Shown: positions 53,823-62,793 of the stretch, one piece after another | Position numbering within the stretch: the stretch's first letter is position 1 | Layout: the number at the start of each line of letters is the position of its first letter | Made by a program: the position numbers and the translations under genes | Notes under the pieces: generated by a model | The model's database searches: none | The model's input: only the letters and a program-made list of their open reading frames with translations | What the model was told of the DNA's origin: nothing | Origin: Dyadobacter flavalbus | Lineage (GTDB): Bacteria; Bacteroidota; Bacteroidia; Cytophagales; Spirosomataceae | Direction of reading: 5' to 3' | DNA: 64,000 nt | Assembly: GCF_006149045.1 (NCBI RefSeq) | Contig: NZ_VBSN01000019.1 | Location: 48,634-112,633 of the forward strand

Positions 53823-55997
53823 ATGCATTCAAAATTCAGGACTTTTGCCGGACAGCTTCTGATCGCCTCCCAAATCTTTATTCTGTTTCTGCTTCTTTTT
53901 GAAAATAAACTGGTGATTCCGGCCTGGCTTCAGACCATCGGCCGCATGCATCCGCTGATCCTGCATTTCCCGATTGTCATTCTGTTGCTGGCCATGCTGC
54001 TGGAATTTTTCAGCTTTCGTCCGGAGTATGCCAAAAATCCTTTTTACAGGAATTTTCTTCATAATCTGCTGCTTGCGGGCTCGCTGCTGGCTGCCGTTAC
54101 GGTTATAATGGGATTGTTTCTTTCAAAGGAAGAAGGATACGAAGGCGAAATCCTGACGTATCACAAGTGGACCGGAGTCGGAATTTTCTTCTTTGCTTCC
54201 TTTATTTACTTCATTCGAAATTCGTCCTGGTATAAAGCGCCGGTTGCAAAAGCCGGCTCACTGCTGACCGTCGCGGCATTGGTTGTAACCGGGCACTACG
54301 GCGCGGCATTGACGCACGGCATGAATTTCATCTGGGAGCCGATTGAATCTACGAAAGAGGCCGCAGCTGTTTCACCGGATGAGGCCATTGTATTTACCCA
54401 CATTGTGCAGCCGATTCTGGAACAAAAATGTACAAGTTGTCATAATCCGGACAAAATGAAAGGTCAGCTGAGCCTTACGGACGCACAATCTCTGCTGAAA
54501 GGCGGCAAATCGGGAAAGTTGCTCGTTCCCGGAAATCCGGAAATCAGTTTGCTTCTTCAGCGCATTCATTTGCCAAATGATGAAAAAAAGCACATGCCGC
54601 CGATCGGAAAGCCGCAGCTTACGCCACAGGAAACGGCAATTCTTAACCTTTGGATTAAAGATCAGGCAAAAATTGATAAAAAACTGGCTTCATATCCGGA
54701 AAATGACTCGCTCCGGTTTCTGGCAGCAGCGTATCTTCGGCCAGCGGGTCAAATGGAAGCGTATGATTTTGAGCCTGCCGATGAAGATGAAATTACAGCA
54801 CTCAATTCGGATTACCGGACTATTGTTCCGGTTGCCAAAAATTCTCCTGCGCTGGCCGTCAATATTTACAACCGGGCAACGTATACTTCCAGGCAGCTGA
54901 ATGATCTGGAAAGTATAAGAAAGCAAGTAATTTCCTTGAACCTGAATAAATTGCCGGTAAAAGATGCCGATCTTGAAATCATCGGAAAGTTTGAAAACCT
55001 GCAAAGGCTGAACCTGAACTTTACCGAAATTTCGGCCGGCGGACTGAAAGCATTGACCGGGTTGAAAAACCTTTCCAGTCTGGCTATTTCAGGAACGAAG
55101 ATCAAATACGGTGAACTCAGCGCATTGCTTCCGGCATTTAAAAACCTGAAAACGGTTTCCGTCTGGAACACGCCGTTATCAGAACCGGAAATCGCACAGC
55201 TTCAGAAGGCCAATGGCAATTTGGCCATCATCGGCGGTTTTAAAGATGACGGCAAAAATATGCTGCGTTTGAACCCGCCGCAGATGAAAAACAGTTCGCC
55301 CGTATTTGCCGGAACCATGGCTTTGCAACTGAAACATCCGATAAACGGCGTTGAAATCCGTTATACAATGGACGGCAGTGAACCGGACAGTGTAAAATCG
55401 CCATTAGTCAGTGATAAAATGCTGCTGACCAAAAGTGAAAATATCAAGGCAAAAGCGTTCAAAAACGGTTGGTACGGAAGTGAAACGGTGCAATTTGATG
55501 TGTACAAAAGCAGCCTTCAGCCCGACAGCGTGCAGTTGCTTGCCCCGCTGAACCGCGTGCATCAGGCAACGGGCGCCAAAACTTTTTTTGACCGGAAACT
55601 GGGCGTAATCGGCGCCAACAATCCCGCCTGGGCCAATAACTGGGCCGCCGTAAAGGATAACGACATGATCCTTGTTTCGGAATTCAAAAAACCTGCGCTG
55701 ATTTCCTCCGTCGGCATTCATTATATGATTGAAGAAGATACCGGCATTTTTCCTCCTGAAACCGTGGAAGTTTGGGGCGGAAAAGATGCTGAAAGCATGA
55801 AATTGCTGTCAAAGTTCCAAACGGCAATGCCTGCAAAAGGGGATAAGCCTTCTTTGAAAACGATGGAAGGCAAGTTTAAGCCGCAAACCGTTTCCTGTCT
55901 GAAAATAGTCGCAAAGCCGCTGAACAAGATTCCGGAATGGCACAAAAACAAAGGCGGCAAAGCGCTGTTGCTTGTGGATGAAATGTTCCTGAATTAA
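53823..55997 (+). CDS. membrane cytochrome c-type protein: DUF2231, PSCyt, leucine-rich and chitobiase-C-like domains
   Basis: A 724-residue mosaic. Four or five N-terminal helices (about 1-165) with RMHPLILHFPIVILLLAMLLEF form a DUF2231-like domain. A cytochrome c-like segment has CTSCH at 203-207. Leucine-rich stretches follow (LQRLNLNFTEISAGGLKALTGLKNLSSLAISG), then a CHB_HEX_C-like domain (GVEIRYTMDGSEPD) and a C-terminal discoidin-like region. It starts 12 bases after DUF1501, completing a three-gene operon. The mix suggests a membrane-tethered electron carrier that binds glycans, which is inference. Confidence 0.85.
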   Translation: MHSKFRTFAGQLLIASQIFILFLLLFENKLVIPAWLQTIGRMHPLILHFPIVILLLAMLLEFFSFRPEYAKNPFYRNFLHNLLLAGSLLAAVTVIMGLFLSKEEGYEGEILTYHKWTGVGIFFFASFIYFIRNSSWYKAPVAKAGSLLTVAALVVTGHYGAALTHGMNFIWEPIESTKEAAAVSPDEAIVFTHIVQPILEQKCTSCHNPDKMKGQLSLTDAQSLLKGGKSGKLLVPGNPEISLLLQRIHLPNDEKKHMPPIGKPQLTPQETAILNLWIKDQAKIDKKLASYPENDSLRFLAAAYLRPAGQMEAYDFEPADEDEITALNSDYRTIVPVAKNSPALAVNIYNRATYTSRQLNDLESIRKQVISLNLNKLPVKDADLEIIGKFENLQRLNLNFTEISAGGLKALTGLKNLSSLAISGTKIKYGELSALLPAFKNLKTVSVWNTPLSEPEIAQLQKANGNLAIIGGFKDDGKNMLRLNPPQMKNSSPVFAGTMALQLKHPINGVEIRYTMDGSEPDSVKSPLVSDKMLLTKSENIKAKAFKNGWYGSETVQFDVYKSSLQPDSVQLLAPLNRVHQATGAKTFFDRKLGVIGANNPAWANNWAAVKDNDMILVSEFKKPALISSVGIHYMIEEDTGIFPPETVEVWGGKDAESMKLLSKFQTAMPAKGDKPSLKTMEGKFKPQTVSCLKIVAKPLNKIPEWHKNKGGKALLLVDEMFLN

Positions 55998-56150
55998 AAC
56001 CTGAAACTTACACTTTTTGAATGCACGGCTGCAATGACTATATAAACGTTACGGCGTATACTGGTTTGTTTACCGCGTCACTGCCTCGTTTTTACCACTT
56101 CACAAATTTCAGGCGCAAGGTGATAGTTGCCATACGGTGCTTTGTTCACA
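55998..56150 (-). pseudogene. coding relics including a partial copy of the AGE epimerase 3' end
   Basis: 55998-56024 repeats 57185-57211 (the end of the AGE gene and its flank) with 25 of 27 bases identical, in the same orientation. Further on, 56078-56164 on the minus strand reads CPFISVNKAPYGNYHLAPE-ICEVVKTRQ and a stop, which looks like the end of another lost gene. No intact gene lies between 55998 and 56293. Confidence 0.35.
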
Positions 56151-56293
56151 GAAATAAATGGGCAGAGATTTAAAAACCAACCTTTGGATAGTTCAAAACA
56201 GCCTCCTGCTATATCCCTAATTAAGAAAAAGATATTTTGATAATCTTTGTCAGCAAGGGTTTACTTGATCATTCATATAACACACTTTTTACA

Positions 56294-57016
56294 ATGGTAA
56301 AAATTACAAAGCGCCTCTCATTTGGCCTGACTTCTGTTTGTCTTTCAACTGTACTCCTGATGAACAGCTGCTCAGAAGATGCACTAACACCGGTGCCAGA
56401 AGCTGCTGTTAACAAAAGCTCAAATTTAAGAGAAAGCATCAATCCTATTCAGCCAGTGTACCTTGCGCCTACGCTTGGACAGCCCGGCATGAAATCTCTA
56501 CCAAATGGCTGGACTTCTTTAAAAAATTATGCTACTTCGGATGTTCATGCATTGGGTGGCAATCCAAATACACCCTGGTTAACAGCTAACCTGGCTTCAC
56601 CGGAATCGGGTTTTACCAAATTTATTACTCTTAAAACCCAATACAGTCCCTACAACTCTGAAAATAAATCATGTTGGGCAGAAAGCCAGATAAAGAATCT
56701 GAAACCAGGCAAAAAATACGAGCTGACCTTTTATGTCTCTACCAACAAAGCTTACCAGGGAGGAGAAAAGGCACTCTTGGCAGAAGAAGTTTACTTTCAG
56801 TTACGAAGTGAGACCAATTTATTTGGATTCCTTATTGTCGAACATATTGATTTAAAAAGCAAACCTGAGCAATGGATAAAGAAAACAATTGCATTTACGG
56901 CGGAAGAACCGACTCTTGAGATACTTTTCAAAGTCAATCATCCTGGATGGGTTACGATTGGTAGTGCATATACCAATATTTTTATTTCCCCCACTGCAGT
57001 TAAGCAAATAAATTAG
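56294..57016 (+). CDS. orphan lipoprotein, unknown function
   Basis: A 240-residue protein with a lipoprotein signal (MVKITKRLSFGLTSVCLSTVLLMNSC; Cys at 26). The mature part is beta-rich with many Trp, Tyr and Asn (WTSLKNYAT, PGKKYELTFYVSTN, QWIKKTIAFTAEEPTLEILFKV), the pattern of a galactose-binding-like sandwich as in carbohydrate-binding modules. That fold is a guess. Its codon use is visibly more AT-rich than the neighbours. It is flanked by coding relics and a short direct repeat, suggesting acquisition. Start is the ATG at 56294, not a TTG-type start at 56237. Confidence 0.65.
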   Translation: MVKITKRLSFGLTSVCLSTVLLMNSCSEDALTPVPEAAVNKSSNLRESINPIQPVYLAPTLGQPGMKSLPNGWTSLKNYATSDVHALGGNPNTPWLTANLASPESGFTKFITLKTQYSPYNSENKSCWAESQIKNLKPGKKYELTFYVSTNKAYQGGEKALLAEEVYFQLRSETNLFGFLIVEHIDLKSKPEQWIKKTIAFTAEEPTLEILFKVNHPGWVTIGSAYTNIFISPTAVKQIN

Positions 57017-57040
57017 ACAATCCATCTATCAGTTTTACTT

Positions 57041-57079
57041 AACAGCAAAGACCACTCTGAAAGTGGTTTTTGCTGTTTT
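57041..57079 (+). terminator. intrinsic terminator after the orphan lipoprotein
   Basis: A 16-bp stem (57041-57056 with 57062-57077, one G-U) and a 5-nt loop ending in T's. Confidence 0.85.
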
Positions 57080-57194
57080 GAGCTTTAAAGGAATTCGCAT
57101 AGATTGTATCAAATGCTATGAACAAAGCTTCTTTTTACAAGGTTAAAACTTCATTTAGTAACTAACAACTTGTGTTAACAAGCCAACCTGAAAC

Positions 57195-58373
57195 TTACGC
57201 TTTCTGAATGCGGCGCCACATTTCGGCACAGGCGCGGGCGTTGTGGTACGGACATTTCCAGGCATTTATCTTGTCACCTTTGATCTGCGTTCCGTCCGCT
57301 TTTACCGTTCCGAACCATTCGCCTTTATCCTTGTCCACAAATTTGGTAACAATATAATCCCAGCTTCGCTGCGCTTTTACTTTATACTGTTCCTCTTTTG
57401 TAAGCTGAAAAGCATTGTAAAACCCGACCATTTGTTCGGCAGCAACCCACCAGCTTCTGTCCGTTTGCAAGTGTTTTGTTTCAGGATCGTATTCATAGTT
57501 CAGCGCACCGTCCGGGCTCAGGCCTTTGCTGGCTGCGGCAGCCATTGCGATGGATTTCTTCTTTACTTTTTCAATCAGCTCTTCATCATGCAGCACTTCC
57601 GCAGTTTCAAAAAGCAGCCATGAAGCTTCGATATCATGCCCGTAGGAAACAATGTTATCCTTTGCTTTCCACGTTTCGTCAAAAAACAGCTGCATACTGT
57701 TTGTTTCCGCATTTACAATGTGCGTTAAAATAGCTTCCAGCATGTCCGCTGTCTGCTTTTTCAGCTTTTCGTCCGGCCATACGCTGTACAGATTGGTATA
57801 AGCCTCCACCAGATGCAGATGCGTGTTCATGCTTTTGATCCACGGCTTTTTGCTCAGGATATAATCATCCGTTTCCGACCAGTCGCGGGAAAATGCTTCG
57901 CGGTAACCGCCGTTTACGGGATCAAATGCATGTTTTTCAATGACGTTAAAAAGTTCTTTTGCCTTTTCCAGCGCAGGCGCGTAATGCGTAACGCGGTAAT
58001 ATTCACTAAGGCCGTACATTGCAAATGCATTGCCGTAAATCTGCTTTTTTGTTTCTTCCGGTGAGCCGTCTGCTTTTACAATCCAGTAAACGCCGCCATA
58101 CTCAGGATCAAAATAGTATTTGACAAGCTGCTGATATGCCCTGTCGGCAAGCGTAAGGTATTTCGGTTCCTTGAAAAGCCGGTGAGCCAGCGAAAATGTC
58201 CATAAAATCCTACTCGTCAGAACAACCGAGCGCGCAGCATCTTTTACAGGCATATTTTCATACGTAACACGGCCGTAAAATCCTCCTTTTTCCGGATCCG
58301 GCCCGTATTTTTCCCAGTAATCAAGAATATTCAGAAGCTCTTTCTTAAACGCTTCTGCAGTAAATGCAGCCAT
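57195..58373 (-). CDS. AGE-family epimerase (cellobiose 2-epimerase-like)
   Basis: A 392-residue (alpha/alpha)6-barrel enzyme of the N-acylglucosamine 2-epimerase superfamily. SYGHDIEASWLLFETAE and the C-terminal NAWKCPYHNARACAEMWRR are the segments that carry the catalytic histidines in cellobiose 2-epimerases; GGFYGRVTYEN near the N-terminus also fits. It would convert the reducing-end glucose of a beta-1,4-disaccharide to mannose. No mannosylglucose phosphorylase gene is adjacent. Its 3' end has a degenerate copy 1.19 kb away. Confidence 0.88.
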   Translation of the reverse strand: MAAFTAEAFKKELLNILDYWEKYGPDPEKGGFYGRVTYENMPVKDAARSVVLTSRILWTFSLAHRLFKEPKYLTLADRAYQQLVKYYFDPEYGGVYWIVKADGSPEETKKQIYGNAFAMYGLSEYYRVTHYAPALEKAKELFNVIEKHAFDPVNGGYREAFSRDWSETDDYILSKKPWIKSMNTHLHLVEAYTNLYSVWPDEKLKKQTADMLEAILTHIVNAETNSMQLFFDETWKAKDNIVSYGHDIEASWLLFETAEVLHDEELIEKVKKKSIAMAAAASKGLSPDGALNYEYDPETKHLQTDRSWWVAAEQMVGFYNAFQLTKEEQYKVKAQRSWDYIVTKFVDKDKGEWFGTVKADGTQIKGDKINAWKCPYHNARACAEMWRRIQKA

Positions 58374-58580
58374 AATCAGGTTTGTTTTCAGGAAAAAGCA
58401 ATTGCAGGTGCATTCATACTTATTCCCAAACGCCTCATCATTTTCCGGTTTTTAATTCAAAAAATTCGATCAAGCCCTGTAAACCCGTCCACAAGTTCAA
58501 AGAACAACAATCAATGACAACCTATGACAAAAATCAACAACCCATGACTTTCATCTTCCAACCTGTCCTTGTTCCCAAAA

Positions 58581-58614
58581 ACAAAAAAAGCCCGACCGCA
58601 AAAACGATCAGGCT
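58581..58614 (-). terminator. terminator of the acidic-protein gene
   Basis: On the minus strand a 10-bp stem (58614-58605 with 58598-58589, two G-U pairs) with a 6-nt loop, followed by a run of T's. Confidence 0.7.
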
Positions 58615-58635
58615 CATATACAATTCTGTCTTGAG

Positions 58636-58962
58636 TTAATCTCCCTGATTTTCTTCCAGGCTTTCGTGATTGTCGCCGCCGAGGCTGTAATAATTATTTT
58701 CTTCGTCCTCTTTCCCGATCATCTCATCATAATCATCATCTTCCGAACCGGGAACATCCAGGTCGTCACCAGTAAGTTCGTCGTCGAAAGTTTTTTCATT
58801 CCAATCGTCCGCATCCATTTCGACTTCACGTTTCAATCTGGTAATATCTTCAGGGTCAATATCATCGACGATCAGCCCCTGACGGAAAATATCTTCTTCA
58901 GGCGGATAATTTCCAGGCAGGTCGTCATCGTACAAATCGTCATCATCATCTAACGGACTCAT
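58636..58962 (-). CDS. very acidic small protein, unknown function
   Basis: A 108-residue protein in which I count 28 Asp and 15 Glu (about 40 percent). It has a central helical segment DPEDITRLKREVEMDADDWNEK and otherwise looks disordered; no signal peptide. Own terminator downstream and a stand-alone position suggest a real gene. Similar acidic proteins occur in this phylum, with no established role. Confidence 0.7.
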   Translation of the reverse strand: MSPLDDDDDLYDDDLPGNYPPEEDIFRQGLIVDDIDPEDITRLKREVEMDADDWNEKTFDDELTGDDLDVPGSEDDDYDEMIGKEDEENNYYSLGGDNHESLEENQGD

Positions 58963-59166
58963 AATATTAAAGGTTTTTGGTGTAATAAATTTTCAGATCC
59001 TTCCGATCTTGCTATTGACGAAAGCCGATAAAAAGATCATTCCAGCCTGAATTATTCAAGAAATTTGGCTGGCAGGCCAAGTAATAAATGAACCTTTGTA
59101 TACTTTTCACGCAAAGACAACATTATTATTTATCTCTGAAAACAACTTCACAATTATTTCTTTTAC

Positions 59167-60439
59167 ATGCAAAGTAAATTAACAAAAGCTGCGGGCGTTC
59201 TGGCAGTTTTAACCGTAACATCGGGCTTGTTTGCTTATAAAGCCCAGCTTCCTGACCTCACAAAAAAAACTTACATTGAAGCAAAAGACCTGAAACTGCC
59301 CGCGGGTTTTTCGGCAAAAATCCTGGCGACCGACCTGGGTGCAACAAGGCATATGGCTATCGGCAAAAACGGCGATATGTATGTAAAAATTATCCAAACT
59401 GAAAGACGGAAAAGGGACTTATCTGCTGCGTGATACCAACCATGACGGCACAATCGACGAACAGAAACTTTTCGGCGATTTTGCAGGAACCGGCATTGCG
59501 ATCCGGAATGGCTACTTGTACAGTTCGTCCAACAAAGGCGTTTACCGCTACAAACTGAATGAAAAGGAAGAAATCATTGATTTCGAAAATCCTGAAAAAA
59601 TCGTGGACGGACTTGTGGATCATGGTCGCGACAATGCAAAACCGCTTGCACTGGACAAAAACGGCAATCTGTATGTTACCGTTGGTTCTTATAGCGACAA
59701 TTGCAGACAGGCAAATTCGGGAAAAGGCATGTCGCCCTGTACGATCCTTGATTCTGCCGGCGGGATATGGAAATTCAAAGCTGACAAACTGAACCAGACT
59801 TTTGCGGACGGGGTGCGGTATGCAACCGGCTTGAAAAATGCAGTCGGAATAGACTGGGACAACAAAACCGATGCATTGTATGCAACCGTGCACGGAAGAG
59901 GAAAATTTGATGATTTTTACCCGCAGTATTACACGCCGAAACAAAGCGCCGAGCTTCCTGCCGAAACGCTTTACCGCCTGAAAGAAGGCGATGATGCCGG
60001 CTGGCCGTACATTTATTACGATCATATCCAGAACAAGAAAATCATGGCGCCCGAGTACGGCGGCGACGGAAAAAAGGTAGCCGGCGAAAAGGCAATCAAT
60101 CCGGTTGCAGCGTTTCCCGCGCATTTGGGTCCGAATGCATTGCTGTTTTACACCGGAAATATGTTTCCGGCGCGTTATAAAAACGGCGCTTTTATTGCTT
60201 TTCACAGTCAGTCGGCCGAACTGAAGAAAGGCTACATGGTGGCATTTGTGCCTTTTGTAAATGGCAAGGCGGGCAAATGGGAAATTTTTGCAGACAACTT
60301 TGCAGGCATCGATCTTGCAAAACCATCCGGGCCAGTTGAGCACAGGCCATGCGGACTGGCACAAGGCCCGGACGGCGCATTGTACGTAACCGATGACCTG
60401 AACGGTACGATCTTTAAAATTGATTACAAAAAGAAATAA
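59167..60439 (+). pseudogene. sorbosone dehydrogenase-like (PQQ-type beta-propeller) gene with a frameshift
   Basis: Two frames together encode one protein. The first (from ATG 59167) gives a signal sequence and LPAGFSAKILATDLGATRHMAIGKNGDMYVK. The second continues from 59399 with LKDGKGTYLLRDTNHDGTIDEQKLFGDFAG and runs to the stop at 60439, including the family segments HGRDNAKPLALDKNGNLYVTVGS, SPCTILDSAGGIWKF and GPDGALYVTDDLNGTIFKIDY. The break is at a run of five A's (59385-59389): removing one A restores a single frame of 423 codons. It may be a true pseudogene, a slippage-controlled gene or a sequencing error. The intact protein would be a soluble periplasmic sugar oxidoreductase. Confidence 0.8.
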
Positions 60440-60441
60440 AA

Positions 60442-61206
60442 TTACAGGCTCATTCCGCCGTCCACATAAATGTTTTGCCCGGTTATAAACCTTCCTGCTT
60501 CCGAGCAGAGCAAAACAGCCATGGCGGCACAATCTTCCGGCGCGCCGATCTGTCCGGAAGGCGTCATCAGCCTGTTATTAATGCGTTCTTCCGGTTCCGG
60601 GACATCCTCTTCCAGGCGGGGTGTCCCGATCACGCCGGGCGCAAGATTATTCACCGTCACGCCTTTGTTGGCCAGCTGCATGGCAATATTCTGTACAAGA
60701 TTGAGCATGGCGGATTTGGTCGCGGCATATACGGCCATGGACGGATGCGGTTTTACCTGCTGAACGCTTCCAAGCGTTACAATTCTTCCCCAGCCATTGG
60801 AAACCATTTCAGGAGCAAAGCGCTGCATGAGCAGCAAGGATGACTTGAAATTGGCATTCAGCTGATCGTCGATATCTTCAACCGTTATTTCTGTCCATAT
60901 TTTAGGAATTTGAACGGATGCATTCAGGATCAGAATATCCAGTTTTCCCGTCAGCGACTTTACTTCGTCGTAAATTCCTGAAACAGCGTCCGGTTTGGTA
61001 AGATCGCCTGCAACCGCAAAACAGCGTACACCGAAGGCTTTTACTTTGGAAGCCGTTTCATCTGTTTCAGATTTGTCTTTTCTGGAATGAAGGATTACGT
61101 CGGCGCCGGCTTCGGCAAAAGCAAGTGCAATTCCCTCGCCGATTCCCTGGCTCGAACCGGTTACAAGTGCCGTTTTACCTGATAAACTGAATTTCTCTGA
61201 AAGCAT
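60442..61206 (-). CDS. short-chain dehydrogenase/reductase
   Basis: A 254-residue classical SDR. The cofactor motif is TGSSQGIGEG at 16-25, ILNASV in place of the NNAG motif, Ser in TLGSVQQV and Tyr-x-x-x-Lys in YAATKSAM. The C-terminus AGRFITGQNIYVDGGMSL is typical. His-Ser-Arg-Lys after the second strand favours NADP(H). The substrate is unknown; the sugar-linked neighbours suggest a sugar or polyol. Convergent with the sorbosone dehydrogenase gene (2-base gap). Confidence 0.9.
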   Translation of the reverse strand: MLSEKFSLSGKTALVTGSSQGIGEGIALAFAEAGADVILHSRKDKSETDETASKVKAFGVRCFAVAGDLTKPDAVSGIYDEVKSLTGKLDILILNASVQIPKIWTEITVEDIDDQLNANFKSSLLLMQRFAPEMVSNGWGRIVTLGSVQQVKPHPSMAVYAATKSAMLNLVQNIAMQLANKGVTVNNLAPGVIGTPRLEEDVPEPEERINNRLMTPSGQIGAPEDCAAMAVLLCSEAGRFITGQNIYVDGGMSL

Positions 61207-61258
61207 ACTGTAAATGGATTTTAGCTTTGCCAGACACTAATTTCATGCCATATGCCGC

Positions 61259-62590
61259 TTAATACTCTCTTTTAAATACATAAGTACCGCCCGACTGCTT
61301 TAATATAAATTCACTTTTTGTAGTAATAAACTCCATTTCAATTCCCGCTTTATCAAACCTGAAAACGTCCGGTTTCACCGCATCCAGTTTAAACATCGGC
61401 TGGCCGGTTGCTTTGGCCGTCAGAACATTTCCTTCCTTTGCAACCGTGATCATAAACGGCAATTGCGGGCAGGAATAAGTCCCGAGATATTGATTAAGTG
61501 CTTCCGGTTTGAGAGTAATGGTTTTGAATTCAGGAAGTGAAAACGGCCTTTTATAATACGTACTCAGCATGGCGATCAGGATGTCGTTCATGGCATAGGA
61601 AAATCCGTTGCTGCATACGGCAACGGCAAGGCTGTCGTCCGGAAAATAGTAAAGACTGGAAGCAAATCCGTCGATTCCGCCGTTGTGCCCGTACCCTTTT
61701 CTGTATTCAAAAGGAACCTGAAAAAGGCCCATTCCGTAACCGTCCGTAATGGTTTTCATTTGGTTAAGGCTTGATTCTGAAACCAGTTTTCCCGAAAAAA
61801 GTGCAGTAATGAATTTGGTAAGTTCTGTGGGCGTGGACACGATTGCGCCCGCACCGGCCGGAACGCTCATGTCCGTTTCAGGCATCTGCGTCCATTTTCC
61901 GTCAAAAGTATACGAGTAACTTTCATGCTTTGCCAAGTCGGTTTTTCCGCCATAGTAAGTTTCGTTCAGCTGCACCTTGTCTAAAATCCGGCTTCTGAGA
62001 TTCTCGGCATACGTTTTTCCGGTTAATTTTTCAATTATATAACCAAGCAGGACATAATTGGAATTGCTGTAAGATGCTTTTTGACCGGGGCTGAAATCGG
62101 GTTTTCCGGCCGCGATGACTGCAACCATTTCCTCCGGTTTTTTTGCTTTTGTCATGTACTCCTTGTAACCGGCTTCATCGGTAAAATTATGGATTCCGCT
62201 TCGGTGATTCAGCAGGTTTTCAATGGTAATCTGTCCGGAATTGGGAATGGTAGGGAAGTAAGCTTCCAGCGTTGCATTCAGGCTGAGTTTCTTTTCCTCG
62301 ACAAGCTGGAAAATCATCGTGGCCGTAAAAACTTTGGTTATGGAACCGATGCGGTAAAGCGTATGGACTGTTGCCGGGATTTTTTTCTGATCGCTGATCG
62401 AGGCGTAGCCTGTTGCTTTTGAATAAAGAACATTTCCGTTTTTACTGATCGCCACGCTCACCATTGCCTTGTTGTTTGTTTCCAGAAGGTCCAGCAGACT
62501 GTCGAGTTTGTCTGAATCCAGACTTTGGGTACACCCCTTTAAAGTGAACAATAAATAAAGGGTTAGGCTGAACAAAACGGTTTTTTTCAT
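61259..62590 (-). CDS. serine hydrolase, beta-lactamase class C/esterase family lipoprotein
   Basis: A 443-residue protein with a lipoprotein signal (MKKTVLFSLTLYLLFTLKGC, Cys20). Catalytic motifs of penicillin-recognising serine enzymes: Ser83-x-x-Lys86 (SITK), YSNSNY as the Tyr-x-Asn, and HNGG as the KTG counterpart. A C-terminal lipocalin-like domain (about 350-443) is common in these proteins. More likely a D-aminopeptidase or esterase than a resistance beta-lactamase; the substrate is not known. Confidence 0.9.
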   Translation of the reverse strand: MKKTVLFSLTLYLLFTLKGCTQSLDSDKLDSLLDLLETNNKAMVSVAISKNGNVLYSKATGYASISDQKKIPATVHTLYRIGSITKVFTATMIFQLVEEKKLSLNATLEAYFPTIPNSGQITIENLLNHRSGIHNFTDEAGYKEYMTKAKKPEEMVAVIAAGKPDFSPGQKASYSNSNYVLLGYIIEKLTGKTYAENLRSRILDKVQLNETYYGGKTDLAKHESYSYTFDGKWTQMPETDMSVPAGAGAIVSTPTELTKFITALFSGKLVSESSLNQMKTITDGYGMGLFQVPFEYRKGYGHNGGIDGFASSLYYFPDDSLAVAVCSNGFSYAMNDILIAMLSTYYKRPFSLPEFKTITLKPEALNQYLGTYSCPQLPFMITVAKEGNVLTAKATGQPMFKLDAVKPDVFRFDKAGIEMEFITTKSEFILKQSGGTYVFKREY

Positions 62591-62599
62591 ATGGAAGGC

Positions 62600-62648
62600 G
62601 GTTAGCTATTGGCTATTAGCGGTTAGCTGCTGGCTATTGGCGGTTAAT
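62600..62648. repeat. degenerate 7-bp tandem repeat, reverse orientation
   Basis: Heptads GGTTAGC, TATTGGC, TATTAGC, GGTTAGC, TGCTGGC, TATTGGC, GGTTAAT follow each other without gaps just upstream of the serine hydrolase start. They are the complement of the GCYAAYA heptads at 20.5 kb. Confidence 0.75.
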
Positions 62649-62718
62649 GATTGAACGCTTACAATTTGACATTTTGCTGCTAGTTTAAACCGGAATTAAT
62701 CAAAAACCAAAGGCTCGA

Positions 62719-62739
62719 AGCTAATAGCTAACAGCCAAA
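62719..62739. repeat. degenerate 7-bp tandem repeat, forward orientation
   Basis: GCTAATA, GCTAACA, GCCAAAA (62720-62740 region) in the opposite sense to the array at 62600-62648, so the two could pair as a long imperfect stem. It runs into the A-run of the next terminator. Confidence 0.6.
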
Positions 62740-62772
62740 AAAACCGGCGAAGCCTGAAAATGCCTGCCGGTT
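62736..62772 (-). terminator. terminator of the DUF1080 gene
   Basis: On the minus strand a 7-bp stem AACCGGC/GCCGGTT (62772-62766 with 62748-62742) and a following run of T's. Confidence 0.65.
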
Positions 62773-62793
62773 GAAATATTGTTTTTCATCTCA

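Noticed and set aside
59390..60532. 380-codon open frame on the minus strand
   Set aside because: Antisense to the sorbosone dehydrogenase gene, whose second part is clearly coding; composition is that of a shadow frame.
61259..62590. Antibiotic-resistance beta-lactamase
   Set aside because: Motifs fit the broad class C serine hydrolase group, but the lipoprotein signal and C-terminal lipocalin-like domain are typical of peptidase or esterase members.
62600..62740. CRISPR-like array
   Set aside because: Units are 7 bp, contiguous and degenerate, with no spacers and no cas genes in the window.
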